Assembly: GCF_018100905.1 (NCBI RefSeq)
Contig: NZ_JAGJEG010000001.1
Location: 248,001 to 312,000 of the forward strand
Length of the DNA stretch: 64,000 nt
Reading direction: 5' to 3'
DNA from: Pseudoalteromonas sp. MMG010
GTDB taxonomy: Bacteria > Pseudomonadota > Gammaproteobacteria > Enterobacterales > Alteromonadaceae
In this document: in pieces, positions 20,625 to 30,984 of the stretch
Position numbering within the stretch: position 1 is the first letter of the stretch
How the letters are laid out: each line of letters starts with the position of its first letter
Position numbers and translations under genes: made by a program
Notes under the pieces: model-generated
The model's database searches: none
The model's input: the letters and a program-made list of their open reading frames with translations, nothing else
Told to the model about the DNA's origin: nothing

Positions 20625-21740
20625 TTATATATTAAATCCAAGCCCAGCAAGTAACTGGCTTTGCTTTTTAGTGCCCGACACACGCACCGTACTAAACTCA
20701 CGTCGTATTGGATAGTTTTTGCGCAAGGTATCAAACCCTGTACTCGCTAAGTTTTTACGTAATATGGCATCATCACGACGTACATCGTAAACTAAATGGA
20801 TCAGCTGCCCTAAGTTAGCTTCATTAAAAGTGTCTTCTAGCGTAACTTGAGTTATTGCTGGTACAGGCAAAAAGTCAGCTAGGTTTTTAACAGCTGATAT
20901 ATTTTCTAACTCACACCATTTTTGATACAACATTTGTGTACCCCGCGCTTTCCCCTCAAGGGTATGTCCTGCAATGTGTACACTAGCAAAACGTGTATAT
21001 TCAAGTAGCGGGATTAAAATATTAGGCTCGTTTTCCCATACATCTAATACTAAATCTAACGAATGGCCTTGCTGCATAACCTCAAGTAAAGCGTGATTAT
21101 CAATAACATCACCTCGGCTTGCATTGATTAATATACAGTCTTTTTTGAGTGTATTTAAGCGTGCCTTATCCATTAGGTGCTGTGTTTTATAGTGACCGGT
21201 TTTAACTAATGGCACATGAAATGTCACTATGTCACTGTGCTTTAAAAGCGTATCAAGTTCAGTGTGTTCATCAAGTAACCCTTGCTCATGTTTTGGTGGA
21301 TCACATAGCAATACATTTACATCTAAAACGCTCAGTTTTTTACGTAAACAACTCCCAATACTCCCGACACCGACAATGCCAATTGTTTTACCTTTAAGGG
21401 CAACAGCATTCTCTTGGCACAATGCAAAAATACTGCTTATGACATATTCAGCCACAGCAACTGCATTACAACCTGGGGCGCTAGTAAATGCGATACCTCG
21501 TTGCTTTAGTAATGGGGTATCAATATGATCCACACCTATCGTTGCGGTACCAACCATTTTAAGTTTATTAGCTTGAGCCAATAAAGCTTTGTTTACTTGT
21601 GTCACCGAGCGCGTTAATAAAACATCAACATCAACCAATTGCTCTGGTTGTAAACTTCGGCCATCAAAACGTTCTACATCACCAAAATCACTAAAAAATT
21701 GCTCTACTAAAGGCATATTTTGATCGGCAAGAATTTTCAT
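20625..21740 (-). CDS. pdxB: 4-phosphoerythronate dehydrogenase
   Basis: Second step of the DXP-dependent pyridoxal phosphate pathway, oxidising 4-phosphoerythronate. 371 residues from ATG 21740 (MKILADQNMP), the second of two adjacent ATG codons, as in other PdxB. The NAD-binding motif is GIVGVGSIGS; catalytic-site segments INASRGDVID and HIAGHTLEGKARGT are present. It is upstream of asd, an order usual in this group. Confidence 0.95.
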   Translation of the reverse strand: MKILADQNMPLVEQFFSDFGDVERFDGRSLQPEQLVDVDVLLTRSVTQVNKALLAQANKLKMVGTATIGVDHIDTPLLKQRGIAFTSAPGCNAVAVAEYVISSIFALCQENAVALKGKTIGIVGVGSIGSCLRKKLSVLDVNVLLCDPPKHEQGLLDEHTELDTLLKHSDIVTFHVPLVKTGHYKTQHLMDKARLNTLKKDCILINASRGDVIDNHALLEVMQQGHSLDLVLDVWENEPNILIPLLEYTRFASVHIAGHTLEGKARGTQMLYQKWCELENISAVKNLADFLPVPAITQVTLEDTFNEANLGQLIHLVYDVRRDDAILRKNLASTGFDTLRKNYPIRREFSTVRVSGTKKQSQLLAGLGFNI

Positions 21741-21804
21741 CATTAGGTCCGGTTTCCACTAAGGGCCGTTATTGTAACGAACAACCGCATCTATATACAA
21801 ACGA

Positions 21805-21829
21805 AAAAGCCGAGCAATGCTCGGCTTTT
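21805..21829 (-). terminator. Terminator between fabB and pdxB
   Basis: AAAAGCCGAGC and GCTCGGCTTTT pair perfectly around a three-base loop, with T's after the stem in the leftward direction, ending fabB transcription. Confidence 0.9.
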
Positions 21830-21863
21830 AATACTCTTTTAGCAAGGGTATAAAATATAAAGG

Positions 21864-23075
21864 CTAACCTTTGTATTTACTCATCACTAACGTGGCATTC
21901 GTACCACCAAAGCCAAAGCTGTTAGACATAACCGTATTAAGTTCTACATCTTTACGCTCAGTAACAATATCTAAGCCATGTGCTTGCTCATCTAATTCAT
22001 CAATATTAATCGAAGGAGCAACAAAACTATGCTCAAGCATTAATAACGAAAAGATAGCTTCGTGCACACCAGCAGCACCCAGTGCATGCCCTGTCATTGC
22101 TTTAGTAGCACTGATCATTGGTGATTTACCACCAAATACTTCTTGAATTGCACCCAGTTCTTTTACATCACCTACCGGTGTAGACGTACCATGAGTATTT
22201 AAATAATCAATACTGTCAACATCTTGCATTGCTTGGCGCATACAGCGCGCTGCACCTTCACCCGAAGGCGCTACCATATCGTAACCATCAGAAGTGGCAC
22301 CATACCCAACTATTTCAGCGTAAATATGTGCACCACGTGCAAGCGCATGCTCAAGTTCTTCAACAACAACAATACCGCCGCCACCTGAGATAACAAAACC
22401 ATCGCGGTTTGCATCGTAAGTACGAGACGCTTTTTCTGGTTCTTCATTGTATTTAGTAGATAAAGCACCCATGGCATCAAATTCCATGGCTAATGTCCAA
22501 TGCAGCTCTTCACCGCCACCAGCAAACACAACATCTTGTTTGCCTAATTGAATTTGTTCAACCGCATTACCAATACAGTGTGCCGATGTCGCACACGCAG
22601 AGCTAATAGAGTAATTAACCCCTTTAATTTTAAAGGGTGTTGCTAAACAAGCCGATGTTGTACTTGCCATAGTACGAGGTACCATATATGGGCCAACACG
22701 TTTTACGCCTTTTTCACGTAGTGTATCTGCAGCTTCTACCTGATACTTAGATGAACCACCACCAGAGCCAACAATAATACCGGTACGTTCATTTGATACT
22801 TGCTCATCGCTTAAACCCGAATCTTCAATCGCTTGCGCCATAGAAATATAAGAAAAAGCAGCAGCATCACCCATAAAGCGATGTGCTTTACGATCAACAA
22901 AGTCTTTTACATTAATATCTATTTTACCCGATACATTACTGCGTAAGTTATATTCAGCAAATTCTGGGTTAAACGCGATACCGCTTTTACCTGTTTTTAA
23001 TGACTCTAACACTTCTTCTTTATTGTTACCGATGCTTGATACAACACCGATGCCTGTAATAACGGCTCTTCTCAT
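21864..23075 (-). CDS. fabB: 3-oxoacyl-ACP synthase I
   Basis: Condensing enzyme of type II fatty acid synthesis, essential for unsaturated fatty acids. 403 residues. The nucleophile is Cys161 in [14 protein letters not shown]; the His residues lie in [11 protein letters not shown] and [14 protein letters not shown]. It is divergent from mnmC, the same arrangement as fabB-mnmC in E. coli. Confidence 0.97.
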   Translation of the reverse strand: MRRAVITGIGVVSSIGNNKEEVLESLKTGKSGIAFNPEFAEYNLRSNVSGKIDINVKDFVDRKAHRFMGDAAAFSYISMAQAIEDSGLSDEQVSNERTGIIVGSGGGSSKYQVEAADTLREKGVKRVGPYMVPRTMASTTSACLATPFKIKGVNYSISSACATSAHCIGNAVEQIQLGKQDVVFAGGGEELHWTLAMEFDAMGALSTKYNEEPEKASRTYDANRDGFVISGGGGIVVVEELEHALARGAHIYAEIVGYGATSDGYDMVAPSGEGAARCMRQAMQDVDSIDYLNTHGTSTPVGDVKELGAIQEVFGGKSPMISATKAMTGHALGAAGVHEAIFSLLMLEHSFVAPSINIDELDEQAHGLDIVTERKDVELNTVMSNSFGFGGTNATLVMSKYKG

Positions 23076-23252
23076 TGGTAATTACCTTAGCTTGATACTA
23101 AATTGTGTTCTATTTTACGCTGAATTTAACAACTAAGTGGTCAGCTTTCTAGCGTACACTTGTACTCTGAACAAACAGTTTGCAAATAACGCCAGACTAT
23201 TGCAAAGAAAACACGTAAAATAATGAATAAAAGCACTCTAAAATTGTAAACC

Positions 23253-25301
23253 ATGATAAAAAACGCACAGATTCATTTTAACCTTCAAGGCACCCCCGTA
23301 GCCGATCACTTCGACGATGTTTATTTTTCAAATGACGATGGCCTTGCTGAATCTCATTATGTTTTTTTTCAGCAAAATAATATCGCCCAGCGGTTACAAA
23401 ATCATGACCGTGACTTTTTTAGTATTGCCGAAACCGGTTTTGGTACTGGGCTTAATTTTTTAAATACTTGGTTACAGTTTAAAGCGCATATTGCACATAG
23501 GCAGCATGACAACAATAAAGTTCAAAATCAATATGATAAAAGTGTTAACCGGTTACATTTTATTTCATTTGAAAAATACCCCATTACCAAAAGTGATTTA
23601 ACACAAGCACTTAAGGCTTGGCCGCAACTAGCTCATTTAAGTGAACAACTACTTGCAAATTACCCCATTACATTAGCTGGGTGTCATCGCCTTGAATTTG
23701 AAAACGGCGCAATCGTACTCGACTTATACTTTGGGGATGTACAAACGTCGATTAATACAATGAGCTATCCAGCTTGTGGGGTCGTTGATGCTTGGTACTT
23801 AGATGGCTTTGCCCCCAGTAAAAACCCCGATATGTGGCAAAGCAGTGTATTTAATTCGATGGTTGATATTTCTCGAAGTAACGCCACTTTAGCAACATTT
23901 ACTGCGGCCGGTTTTGTTCGTAGAGGGCTTATTGAAGCGGGTTTTTCCATACAAAAAGCAAAAGGTTTTGGCCGTAAACGCGAAATGCTAATAGGCCAAT
24001 TAACGCAAGCAAATCAAGCACATTCGGCTGCCCCTTATTTTGCTAACGACACAGCAACGTTAAATCGTGTTGCGGTTATTGGTGGGGGAATAGCAAGTAG
24101 TTCACTATTGTATAGCTTAGCTAAACGAGGGATTCACACTCACCATTTTTGCCAAGACGACGCTCTTGCAATGGGCGCATCACATAATGTGCAAGGAGCC
24201 GTGTATCCTCATTTACAAGCTAAAAACTCGCCACACAGCGAATTTTTTGCCCATAGTTTTTTGTATGCAAAACGCCTTTATAAGCAATTATTAGCACAAG
24301 GTTTTAGTTTCGATCACAGTTGGTGTGGCGTATTACAGCATGCAGTAAAAACCCCCTTAGCTCAGCGTCATGAAAATTTAGATAAAAAACAGTTATGGCC
24401 TGAAGAATTAATGCACGCAGTAAGCGCACAACAAGGCGATGAACTTGCAGGAATAAGCACAGGCTACCCTGGAGTGTTTTTTCCTCTTGGGGGGTGGATC
24501 AATCCACCGCAACTTGTTAATGCGCTTTTTCAAGCCGCTAAAGCAATAACGATAAACACCCAGCCTTTAAACAGTGAGTTTAATTGCAATATAGAGCAAC
24601 TGGAAAAAACAGATGAAGGCTGGATGCTTACAGCAAACATTAATCAAAAAAGTAAAACCTTTGGCCCTTTTAGCGATGTAATTGTGTGTGCTGGCGAACA
24701 TAGCGACCAATTTAACCAAACTGAAAAGTTACCTATCGTAGGTGTTAGAGGCCAGGTATCGCATATTAAAGCAAGCGAAGAGTCAAAAAAGCTTAAAACC
24801 GTTTTGTGCCATAAAGGCTATTTTACTCCTCACTATCAAGGGCATCATTGTATGGGTGCGACCTTTGAAAAAAATTCAAAAAGCCGTCAGGTTACAGAGC
24901 AAGACAACCAAACAAATCATAAACAACTATTAAGTTTTTATCAAAACACGGCATTTGCGCCTAGCTTAGGACATATCACTTCAGCTAAAGCGGCTGTGCG
25001 CTGCACTTTTATTGACCACCTCCCTATGGCTGGACAATGGGCTGATCAAAATGATTACATGCAAGCATTTGCTAATTTACGTTTAGGTAAGCGTTATCAA
25101 TACAACGCACTACAAAAACCGCAACAAGGTTTACATATTTTAACGGGATTTGGCGCACGAGGCTTTTGCAGTGCACCATTAAGTGCTGAGCACTTAATTG
25201 CGCATTTAAACAATGAACCACGTCCTTTTAGTGAACGCGTTAGCCAAGCAATACACCCTGCTCGATTTATAGTGCGCGACCTTATCCGTAATAAAATTTA
25301 A
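23253..25301 (+). CDS. mnmC: Bifunctional tRNA mnm5s2U34 methyltransferase / FAD-dependent oxidoreductase
   Basis: Final two steps of mnm5s2U biosynthesis at the wobble base of some tRNAs. 682 residues: an N-terminal SAM methyltransferase domain (about 1-245; FSIAETGFGTGLNFLN is the SAM loop; DAWYLDGFAPSKNPDMW follows) and a C-terminal FAD oxidoreductase (about 270-682; Rossmann motif VAVIGGGIASSSLLYSLA). Both domains appear complete. Confidence 0.97.
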   Translation: MIKNAQIHFNLQGTPVADHFDDVYFSNDDGLAESHYVFFQQNNIAQRLQNHDRDFFSIAETGFGTGLNFLNTWLQFKAHIAHRQHDNNKVQNQYDKSVNRLHFISFEKYPITKSDLTQALKAWPQLAHLSEQLLANYPITLAGCHRLEFENGAIVLDLYFGDVQTSINTMSYPACGVVDAWYLDGFAPSKNPDMWQSSVFNSMVDISRSNATLATFTAAGFVRRGLIEAGFSIQKAKGFGRKREMLIGQLTQANQAHSAAPYFANDTATLNRVAVIGGGIASSSLLYSLAKRGIHTHHFCQDDALAMGASHNVQGAVYPHLQAKNSPHSEFFAHSFLYAKRLYKQLLAQGFSFDHSWCGVLQHAVKTPLAQRHENLDKKQLWPEELMHAVSAQQGDELAGISTGYPGVFFPLGGWINPPQLVNALFQAAKAITINTQPLNSEFNCNIEQLEKTDEGWMLTANINQKSKTFGPFSDVIVCAGEHSDQFNQTEKLPIVGVRGQVSHIKASEESKKLKTVLCHKGYFTPHYQGHHCMGATFEKNSKSRQVTEQDNQTNHKQLLSFYQNTAFAPSLGHITSAKAAVRCTFIDHLPMAGQWADQNDYMQAFANLRLGKRYQYNALQKPQQGLHILTGFGARGFCSAPLSAEHLIAHLNNEPRPFSERVSQAIHPARFIVRDLIRNKI

Positions 25302-25590
25302 CCTTATCGCCTTTATTATCTACCATTGATAATAAGGACTGCTTTTTATTCGGCCTTAGCCAACAAGTTTAAAAAAACATAATAAAAGCACTTTTTTTCA
25401 TCCTGCATTCAGCCTATACATTTAATAAAAACATAATATAAATAAATACTTAAATCTCCCTTTAAAAATATAAAAGCATCCCAAGCTCATTAATTAGTAA
25501 AACAATTTATGTATTTATATATCGTTTTTACAACGTCATAAGTCACTGCATTAAGCAGAGTTTAATAACATTAAGATAAGGAGTACTTGC

Positions 25591-26226
25591 ATGAGTAAAA
25601 CATTAATCATTGGCGCGAGTGGCCAAATTGGTAAAATGACCATTAAGCTACTACTTGAAAATCAACACAATGTTGTAGCCTTAGTACGTGATAAAGAAAA
25701 ACTCAGTGATTTAAATAGTCCGCATTTAACGATTGTAGAACGCGATCTTGAAAGCGACTTTAGTGATGCGTTTGAAGGGTGCAATCAAGTTATATTTGCA
25801 GCGGGATCAGGTGGAAATACTGGCGCAGATAAAACACTTTTAATAGATTTATGGGCAGCTAAAAAAGCGGCAAGTTATGCTAAACAATACCAAATAGAAC
25901 ATTTTGTTATGATAAGCTCTATCGGAGCCGATAATCCGGATGCTGTAGAGGGGGATATTAAACCTTATCTGGTAGCAAAGCACATGGCCGACCAACATTT
26001 AATTAATCAAGGTGTGCCTTATACTATTTTACGCCCAGGTACACTAACTAACGAGCCTGGTTCACAATTAATTAGTACTCGCTACCCTAACGATAGCGAT
26101 AAAGCTAAAATTAGTCGCGAAAATGTTGCAAATGCACTTTACACCATTGCCACTAATACATTTAAACGAAATCGCATTATCTCACTATTCAATGGCGAAC
26201 AAGCAATCCCTAAAGCCCTTAGTTAA
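25591..26226 (+). CDS. NAD(P)-binding atypical SDR protein
   Basis: 211 residues. Begins MSKTLIIGASGQIGKMTIKLL, with the GASGQIG nucleotide-binding loop of NmrA-like/atypical short-chain dehydrogenases. FVMISSIGADNPDAVEG and YTILRPGTLTNEPGS match NAD(P)H-binding proteins of the YwnB type. Preceded by AAGGAG seven bases ahead of ATG. Substrate unknown; such proteins act as oxidoreductases or redox sensors. Single gene, ended by a long hairpin. Confidence 0.85.
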   Translation: MSKTLIIGASGQIGKMTIKLLLENQHNVVALVRDKEKLSDLNSPHLTIVERDLESDFSDAFEGCNQVIFAAGSGGNTGADKTLLIDLWAAKKAASYAKQYQIEHFVMISSIGADNPDAVEGDIKPYLVAKHMADQHLINQGVPYTILRPGTLTNEPGSQLISTRYPNDSDKAKISRENVANALYTIATNTFKRNRIISLFNGEQAIPKALS

Positions 26227-26241
26227 ACAACCTATATACAA

Positions 26242-26288
26242 AACTCATTAACCATTTAAATCCTTGTCGGTGAAATGGTTAATGAGTT
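26242..26288 (+). terminator. Long perfect hairpin after the SDR gene
   Basis: AACTCATTAACCATTT and its exact complement, 16 base pairs, flank a 15-base loop and are followed by a T-rich tract. It lies 15 bases after the stop codon, so a rho-independent terminator is the simplest reading. The remainder up to 26565 (about 275 bases) is AT-rich with no gene apparent. Confidence 0.75.
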
Positions 26289-26565
26289 AGCGTTTTGTTT
26301 TGTTAAATACCGTCGCTATAGCGTTATTCTAAATATAACAATCGAACTTGCACTTTGTTTACACATTTTACTCGTAGTATTACGCACAATTAATGCCTAT
26401 AGTTTCTATAAGCTAACAAAAATGACAAGAGATACTTTAATCTAGTTATTTTTAACTAAAAAAACATCTATAAATAGCCTTTGCGATTATAGAATCCTAA
26501 AACACTCTTTGATAAGTTAGTTAATCAATAATAAAAATAATCAGGCTACAGCCTAGGACACTTCT

Positions 26566-27606
26566 ATGAGCGCATCTTATAAAATTGTATTCAGTGGGCA
26601 AGTTAAAAAAAATACCGACTTATCCGTCGCTATTAACCAACTATCTCGATTATTGAATATTCCAAACTTTGTGTGCGAAAAGCTATTTGATGGTAAAGCC
26701 TATGCATTAGAAAAAAATCTCACCAGCGTAGAAGCCGTAAAAAAAGAATCAAGCCTCAAAGCCCTAGGACTCATTACTAAAGTACAGCCACAAAAACCCG
26801 AAAAAGAAAACGTAACTCCCGCAAATAATAACATAACACGAGAAAGCATAAGTGCAGGTACAAGCCTTCAAACCTACCGTTTTATCCAACAAAAACAAAA
26901 CAATAATCACCTGATTTACCTGATAAAAAACTGGCAGTTAATGTTATTAAAAATCGGCCTGTATTTTTGCTATACCGCGTTAATTATAGCAACGTCTGCT
27001 GCCATACTTACAGCGTTTAAGCTGGTTACTGTCGCGAATGATAGCCAAATAAATAAACAGCTTTTAAACTACGATAACTACAAACACTATTTAAATAATC
27101 AACAAAGCAACTCGCCTGTATCAGCCTATATAAATAACAACAACACCAGCTACGAAGCACTGCAAGAGCAGCAACAAATAAATCGTTATTTCGCTGATTT
27201 CTCTAGCGCAATTAATCACTATGCAAAACAGGTAAATCAACGAGATGTTTCAGCCATGGGGGGTGTAAAACTAAAACAACACCTACAAGAAATTGATGCA
27301 CTTGGACCTCAATTTGCATTTTGGCAACAGCTCACAACCCTTGCCTCAGCACTTGAAAATGATGCAACTAACATGGCTAAACTAAGCAACGAAAACCCAC
27401 TTAAAGTACAATGGATCAATGCAGTAGACTGGATCAGCCAAAGCTATATTAGAGAACAACAAAACCCTAGCCTAAACATTGTAAAAACGACACCACATAC
27501 AACTCATATTAAATTACAACTTAACTTAATCGTACTACTTAGTTTTATGTGTTTTGTCGCCTTGCTCACCGCCTTTTTAAACAATACGTTAAAGCGAAAA
27601 ATTTAA
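26566..27606 (+). CDS. Unrecognised two-helix membrane protein with a small N-terminal module
   Basis: 346 residues. The first 75 (SYKIVFSGQVKKN, then LSRLLNIPNFVCEKLFDGK) resemble a short alpha/beta module that I recall ahead of membrane domains in other proteobacterial proteins. A hydrophobic helix follows at about 124-152, a soluble, Gln/Asn-rich alpha-helical region of about 150 residues, and a C-terminal helix at about 314-338. This topology places the middle part in the periplasm or cytosol between two helices. Function unknown. ATG has a weak site (GGACACTTCT). It ends at a bidirectional terminator. Confidence 0.7.
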   Translation: MSASYKIVFSGQVKKNTDLSVAINQLSRLLNIPNFVCEKLFDGKAYALEKNLTSVEAVKKESSLKALGLITKVQPQKPEKENVTPANNNITRESISAGTSLQTYRFIQQKQNNNHLIYLIKNWQLMLLKIGLYFCYTALIIATSAAILTAFKLVTVANDSQINKQLLNYDNYKHYLNNQQSNSPVSAYINNNNTSYEALQEQQQINRYFADFSSAINHYAKQVNQRDVSAMGGVKLKQHLQEIDALGPQFAFWQQLTTLASALENDATNMAKLSNENPLKVQWINAVDWISQSYIREQQNPSLNIVKTTPHTTHIKLQLNLIVLLSFMCFVALLTAFLNNTLKRKI

Positions 27607-27614
27607 GTATATAA

Positions 27615-27640
27615 AAACGCCAATAAAATTATTGGCGTTT
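27615..27640. terminator. Bidirectional terminator
   Basis: AAACGCCAAT and ATTGGCGTTT around a six-base loop, between two convergent genes. Confidence 0.82.
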
Positions 27641-27651
27641 AAAATATCCCT

Positions 27652-29187
27652 TCAGTGAGTTCGGGTTATCGTTAATAAAACACTTCCTTGATTATTGTCA
27701 TACAAAGACCATACATCATTAGCAAAAGCATAAAAGTAACCCGCTGAATCTACATTTAAACTCTTTATACCCTGCTGATAATTGGGCAAACTAACATATT
27801 GATGAGGGTGTGGGCTGCCATCATTGGTCACTGCTGTTTTTTGCTCTGCATCATTGGCAATACACCCAACTAAAATAAACCAAGGCATATGCTCTATACG
27901 TTTCGTTCCCCAAAAGTCAGCTGAGCGATTTTGTGATAGCTGTCTAAACTTACGCTCGGCTATCCCCCATATCGACGATGCAAACCGAATAATATCGCCA
28001 CGTGTTAACTTCCCATCTTCACTTCCTAACCAATCGCAGGTATCTTTACCGTCTTGCCAGTGTCCTTGCGCTGAAAACGAATACTTTTCATCTTTATCCA
28101 TAAATAAATAGGTTCTATTCCAGTGTTGCTTAGCAAAAACTTTTACCGATACAGACTCCCCCACAGCTAATTTTTTAGTTGGCCAATATTTAGGGTGACT
28201 AATAGGAGAAATAATCTGACGCTCAAAGACACTCGGGTGAAAGTGCTCACTGTTTTGGGGGGTTACACACTCTACATTACGAGGGCGAGAACGAAACTTA
28301 GCAAAAATACCTTTATACGAATTATGTAAAACGCCTGCGGCATCCGGTTTAAGTTGCGCAAACACATTATCTCTAAATACTAAACCATGCGCTTGTGCTT
28401 CTTGTAGCATCCACTTTAATGCAATATCCGATAACGAGCAGTCACTGTATCCACCGCCCACATCCGAATGCACACCTGCAAACCACTGCTCTTTTACATC
28501 ACTATGGCTCACATCGCCTTGCCAACGTGTTACACAAAAACTACTTCTTTTTTCATCAAGCGCCATTGCGTGCCTAGCCACCTTAATATGCTTGCCTAAA
28601 CACGTATCATGAAAACGCCAGCGTTCTGGGTTATCAAATAGGTTAAATATTTCCATATCATTAGGGATCCCAAGTGCACCAACCGTATCCCACACACCTA
28701 AAAAATGAACAACAAATGGTTCTTTATTATTAATAAAATCAGTTACATTTAAATTTTCACACGCTGATTTATAATCACTAAAATGCTGATGTGTTTTATC
28801 CCAACACTGCGCTTCATCCATGTCTAAAAAATCAAGCAACCCCAACCTCAGCATCCCCCCTAAGCTTCGCGCAGTAAATGCTCCTCGGCTAAAGCCAAAA
28901 ATAAACACCCTATCACCCGGTTCATAATGCTGAGCTATCCAGTGGTATGCACTACAAATATGCCGCTTAATATTTTTTCCCAATGCACCATCTAAAACAG
29001 CATCTTTTAGCCCTGTTTTCTCACCACCCAACCCCGGGTGATAATACGATTTTTGTACATTATTATTGTCATCAAGATCATCTAAAGCATGGTACAACTT
29101 AACCACATTTGTGGGTGCAGGTATTGCGTTATCTTCTTGTTCTGGGTTATTCCAAGTTCCATCACAACACACGATTAAATTAGCCAT
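27652..29187 (-). CDS. DUF2235 alpha/beta-hydrolase-like protein
   Basis: 511 residues from ATG 29187 (MANLIVCCDGTWNN), with a GGATG site upstream; an earlier in-frame start is unlikely. DUF2235 features are present: ANLIVCCDGTWNNPEQ opening, nucleophile elbow FGFSRGAFTAR, and WFAGVHSDVGGGY. Relatives include Tle1-type phospholipase effectors of type VI secretion, but no VgrG, PAAR or immunity gene lies nearby. The C-terminal third is not recognised and may be a separate domain. Whether it acts as lipase or otherwise is not shown. Confidence 0.82.
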   Translation of the reverse strand: MANLIVCCDGTWNNPEQEDNAIPAPTNVVKLYHALDDLDDNNNVQKSYYHPGLGGEKTGLKDAVLDGALGKNIKRHICSAYHWIAQHYEPGDRVFIFGFSRGAFTARSLGGMLRLGLLDFLDMDEAQCWDKTHQHFSDYKSACENLNVTDFINNKEPFVVHFLGVWDTVGALGIPNDMEIFNLFDNPERWRFHDTCLGKHIKVARHAMALDEKRSSFCVTRWQGDVSHSDVKEQWFAGVHSDVGGGYSDCSLSDIALKWMLQEAQAHGLVFRDNVFAQLKPDAAGVLHNSYKGIFAKFRSRPRNVECVTPQNSEHFHPSVFERQIISPISHPKYWPTKKLAVGESVSVKVFAKQHWNRTYLFMDKDEKYSFSAQGHWQDGKDTCDWLGSEDGKLTRGDIIRFASSIWGIAERKFRQLSQNRSADFWGTKRIEHMPWFILVGCIANDAEQKTAVTNDGSPHPHQYVSLPNYQQGIKSLNVDSAGYFYAFANDVWSLYDNNQGSVLLTITRTH

Positions 29188-29751
29188 TTTCACATCCCTG
29201 TTTATCTGATTATGTATAAACAACTAGAATAGAACGCTCAATAAATCAACAAATCTAACGCTCGTACCTATTAAAATGCGAATACTGAAAATGCTTTCAT
29301 AAATGTAAAATTTAATTAGGTAAAATATTTAAAGAAAAACAGCCAACAACCTTTCCCAGTTGATAGCTTTAATATTGTCTTTATTTTCACCTATATCAAT
29401 GAAATTATTTAATAATTTTTTGTAATCTTTATTTATCTAGGTAAAATTATGGAAAATAACACCCGGTAATTTAATAGTATAAAAAAGACATTAATCAATT
29501 CTATTTTATTGCTTAGCGTATCATGGTTAGTTATGAATTATAGATTGCGACTCAAGGCTTCTTAAATCTGCTATGAGGCCTTTGTTACAATGGCTATAAA
29601 GTGGAAAGTTAGTGGTTATTATCGCGCTTACGTGATTTGAACAACTTATATGTTTATTAATACAAAAACTAAAAATTAAAAATTAAAAAAACACGATATA
29701 AGCATCCCCCTTTTATCGTGTTACTCATAAAGGAAAAATAAGGAAAGCCAT
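29188..29751. other. AT-rich non-coding stretch with an inverted repeat
   Basis: About 564 bases, very AT-rich, without a credible gene. A perfect nine-base inverted repeat (AACACGATA / TATCGTGTT, 29691-29723, 15-base loop) lies 28 bases upstream of the next start codon, between a possible promoter region and the ribosome-binding site AAGG. It could be an operator or a leader hairpin. Confidence 0.45.
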
Positions 29752-30093
29752 ATGAAAAAAACACTCGCAATCTCACTCTCTACGCTGACTTTGTCGCTTG
29801 CTGGTTGTGGGAGCAATGTACCAGCTTGTAACGATAGTGAAACTAAAGAGCTAGTAATGAAAATTGCTAATGATGAATTAACGCGTCAAGTTGGCCAGGA
29901 GGTTGCAAACGAGGTGAACTTAGACGTTCTTGCTGTTAGAACTCAACATACTAATGAGCAAACAGGAGCGCATGAATGCGCGGCTGAACTGAGTATAAGC
30001 GGCAAAGGTGGTGCAAATGAACTTTCAATTACTTATACCGTTGAAGGAACTGACGATGGTGAAAGCTTTTATGTAAATGTATCTGGGCTGTAG
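29752..30093 (+). CDS. Small secreted lipoprotein, function unknown
   Basis: 113 residues. Lipobox LSLAGC with the acylated Cys at residue 19; no Asp at the next position, so outer-membrane sorting is likely. The mature part has two further Cys (PACND and HECAAE), which may form a disulfide. ATG has an AAGGAAAAATAAGG region upstream. I do not recognise the family. It stands alone ahead of the tmRNA gene. Confidence 0.75.
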   Translation: MKKTLAISLSTLTLSLAGCGSNVPACNDSETKELVMKIANDELTRQVGQEVANEVNLDVLAVRTQHTNEQTGAHECAAELSISGKGGANELSITYTVEGTDDGESFYVNVSGL

Positions 30094-30270
30094 CATTTAG
30101 TCTCGATGAATTATATTCAATAACGAAAAACGCCTCATTTCGATCAGTTGAGTAATTAAATACCCAACATTTAGTCTCACCATATTTTCACCAGTAAGTG
30201 CTGTGGTACTAACCATAGCACTAAAAATACTGGATGCAGGTAAACATTTTGAGATATGACAGGCATAAAA

Positions 30271-30306
30271 AAACCCGCAAACTTGATTGCTCAAATTTGC
30301 GGGTTT
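30271..30306 (-). terminator. Terminator of tmRNA
   Basis: AAACCCGCAAA and TTTGCGGGTTT arms, with inner pairing, around a short loop; seven T's follow leftward. It lies 38 bases after the mature 3' end. Confidence 0.88.
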
Positions 30307-30344
30307 CTTAGGGTTTTTAAATCAACGTATTTAAAAACCAATAT

Positions 30345-30701
30345 TGGTGGAGCTGGGGGGATTTGAACCCCCGTCCGAAAAGCCTCGACCGTCGGTACTA
30401 CATGTTTAGTATTGTCATTTAATTAACCTTTAAGTCCCGGACAAACACGGTAAGTAAAGGCGAGGCCGCTTAGTTTTAACGCTTCAACCCCGGCCAGGGT
30501 TTCCATCGCGATCAGGTGTTAGGGTGACACTCCAGAATCCAGTCCACAAGAATACATGGAAGGAGCGCTAGCCAGCCTAAGCTGCTAGAGAGTAGTTATC
30601 GTCGTTTGCGATTACTTTAAATTGCGGCTTTTTTACGAGGCAAACCGCACCTCGACATGCACCTCGGGCTTCTTGAATTCCGTCGAATCCTAATCAGCCC
30701 C
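30345..30701 (-). ncRNA. ssrA: Transfer-messenger RNA
   Basis: 357 bases. The mature 5' end begins GGGGCTGATTAGGATTCGAC and the 3' end reads AGCTCCACCA, forming the tRNA-Ala-like acceptor with a G-U pair. The tag reading frame (30577-30609) encodes ANDDNYSLAA followed by TAG, the tag of many Vibrio and Alteromonadales. It rescues stalled ribosomes with SmpB and marks proteins for proteolysis. A terminator follows. Confidence 0.98.
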
Positions 30702-30726
30702 TGAAATAGGTTGGTTACTTTATATT

Positions 30727-30756
30727 GCTATAAAGAAGTCTCTTTTTCAGTTGCAA
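30727..30756 (-). promoter_or_regulatory. Possible promoter of ssrA
   Basis: TTGCAA (30751-30756) and TATAGC (30727-30732) on the minus strand are 18 bases apart, about 26 bases upstream of the mature 5' end. The -10 box is imperfect. Confidence 0.4.
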
Positions 30757-30984
30757 TGAGTATAACTGAGTACACGATAGATACTCAAGCATCTACCTCG
30801 CTTTATTTTATATATATCGTTTAACTGCTTACAAATCACACATACCTAGCACTAAATAATGATTTAAAAACATTTACTTAACAATTGTTCGCGAGTGTGC
30901 TCAAATACTGCTCCGCACTACTTTGTATAACGTAATGCATAATAAACACTATAAAATAATAACAGACATACTTAGGATAAATAA

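Noticed and set aside
30097..30294. Small open frame on the minus strand next to tmRNA
   Set aside because: It overlaps the tmRNA terminator and has no ribosome-binding site or recognisable sequence.
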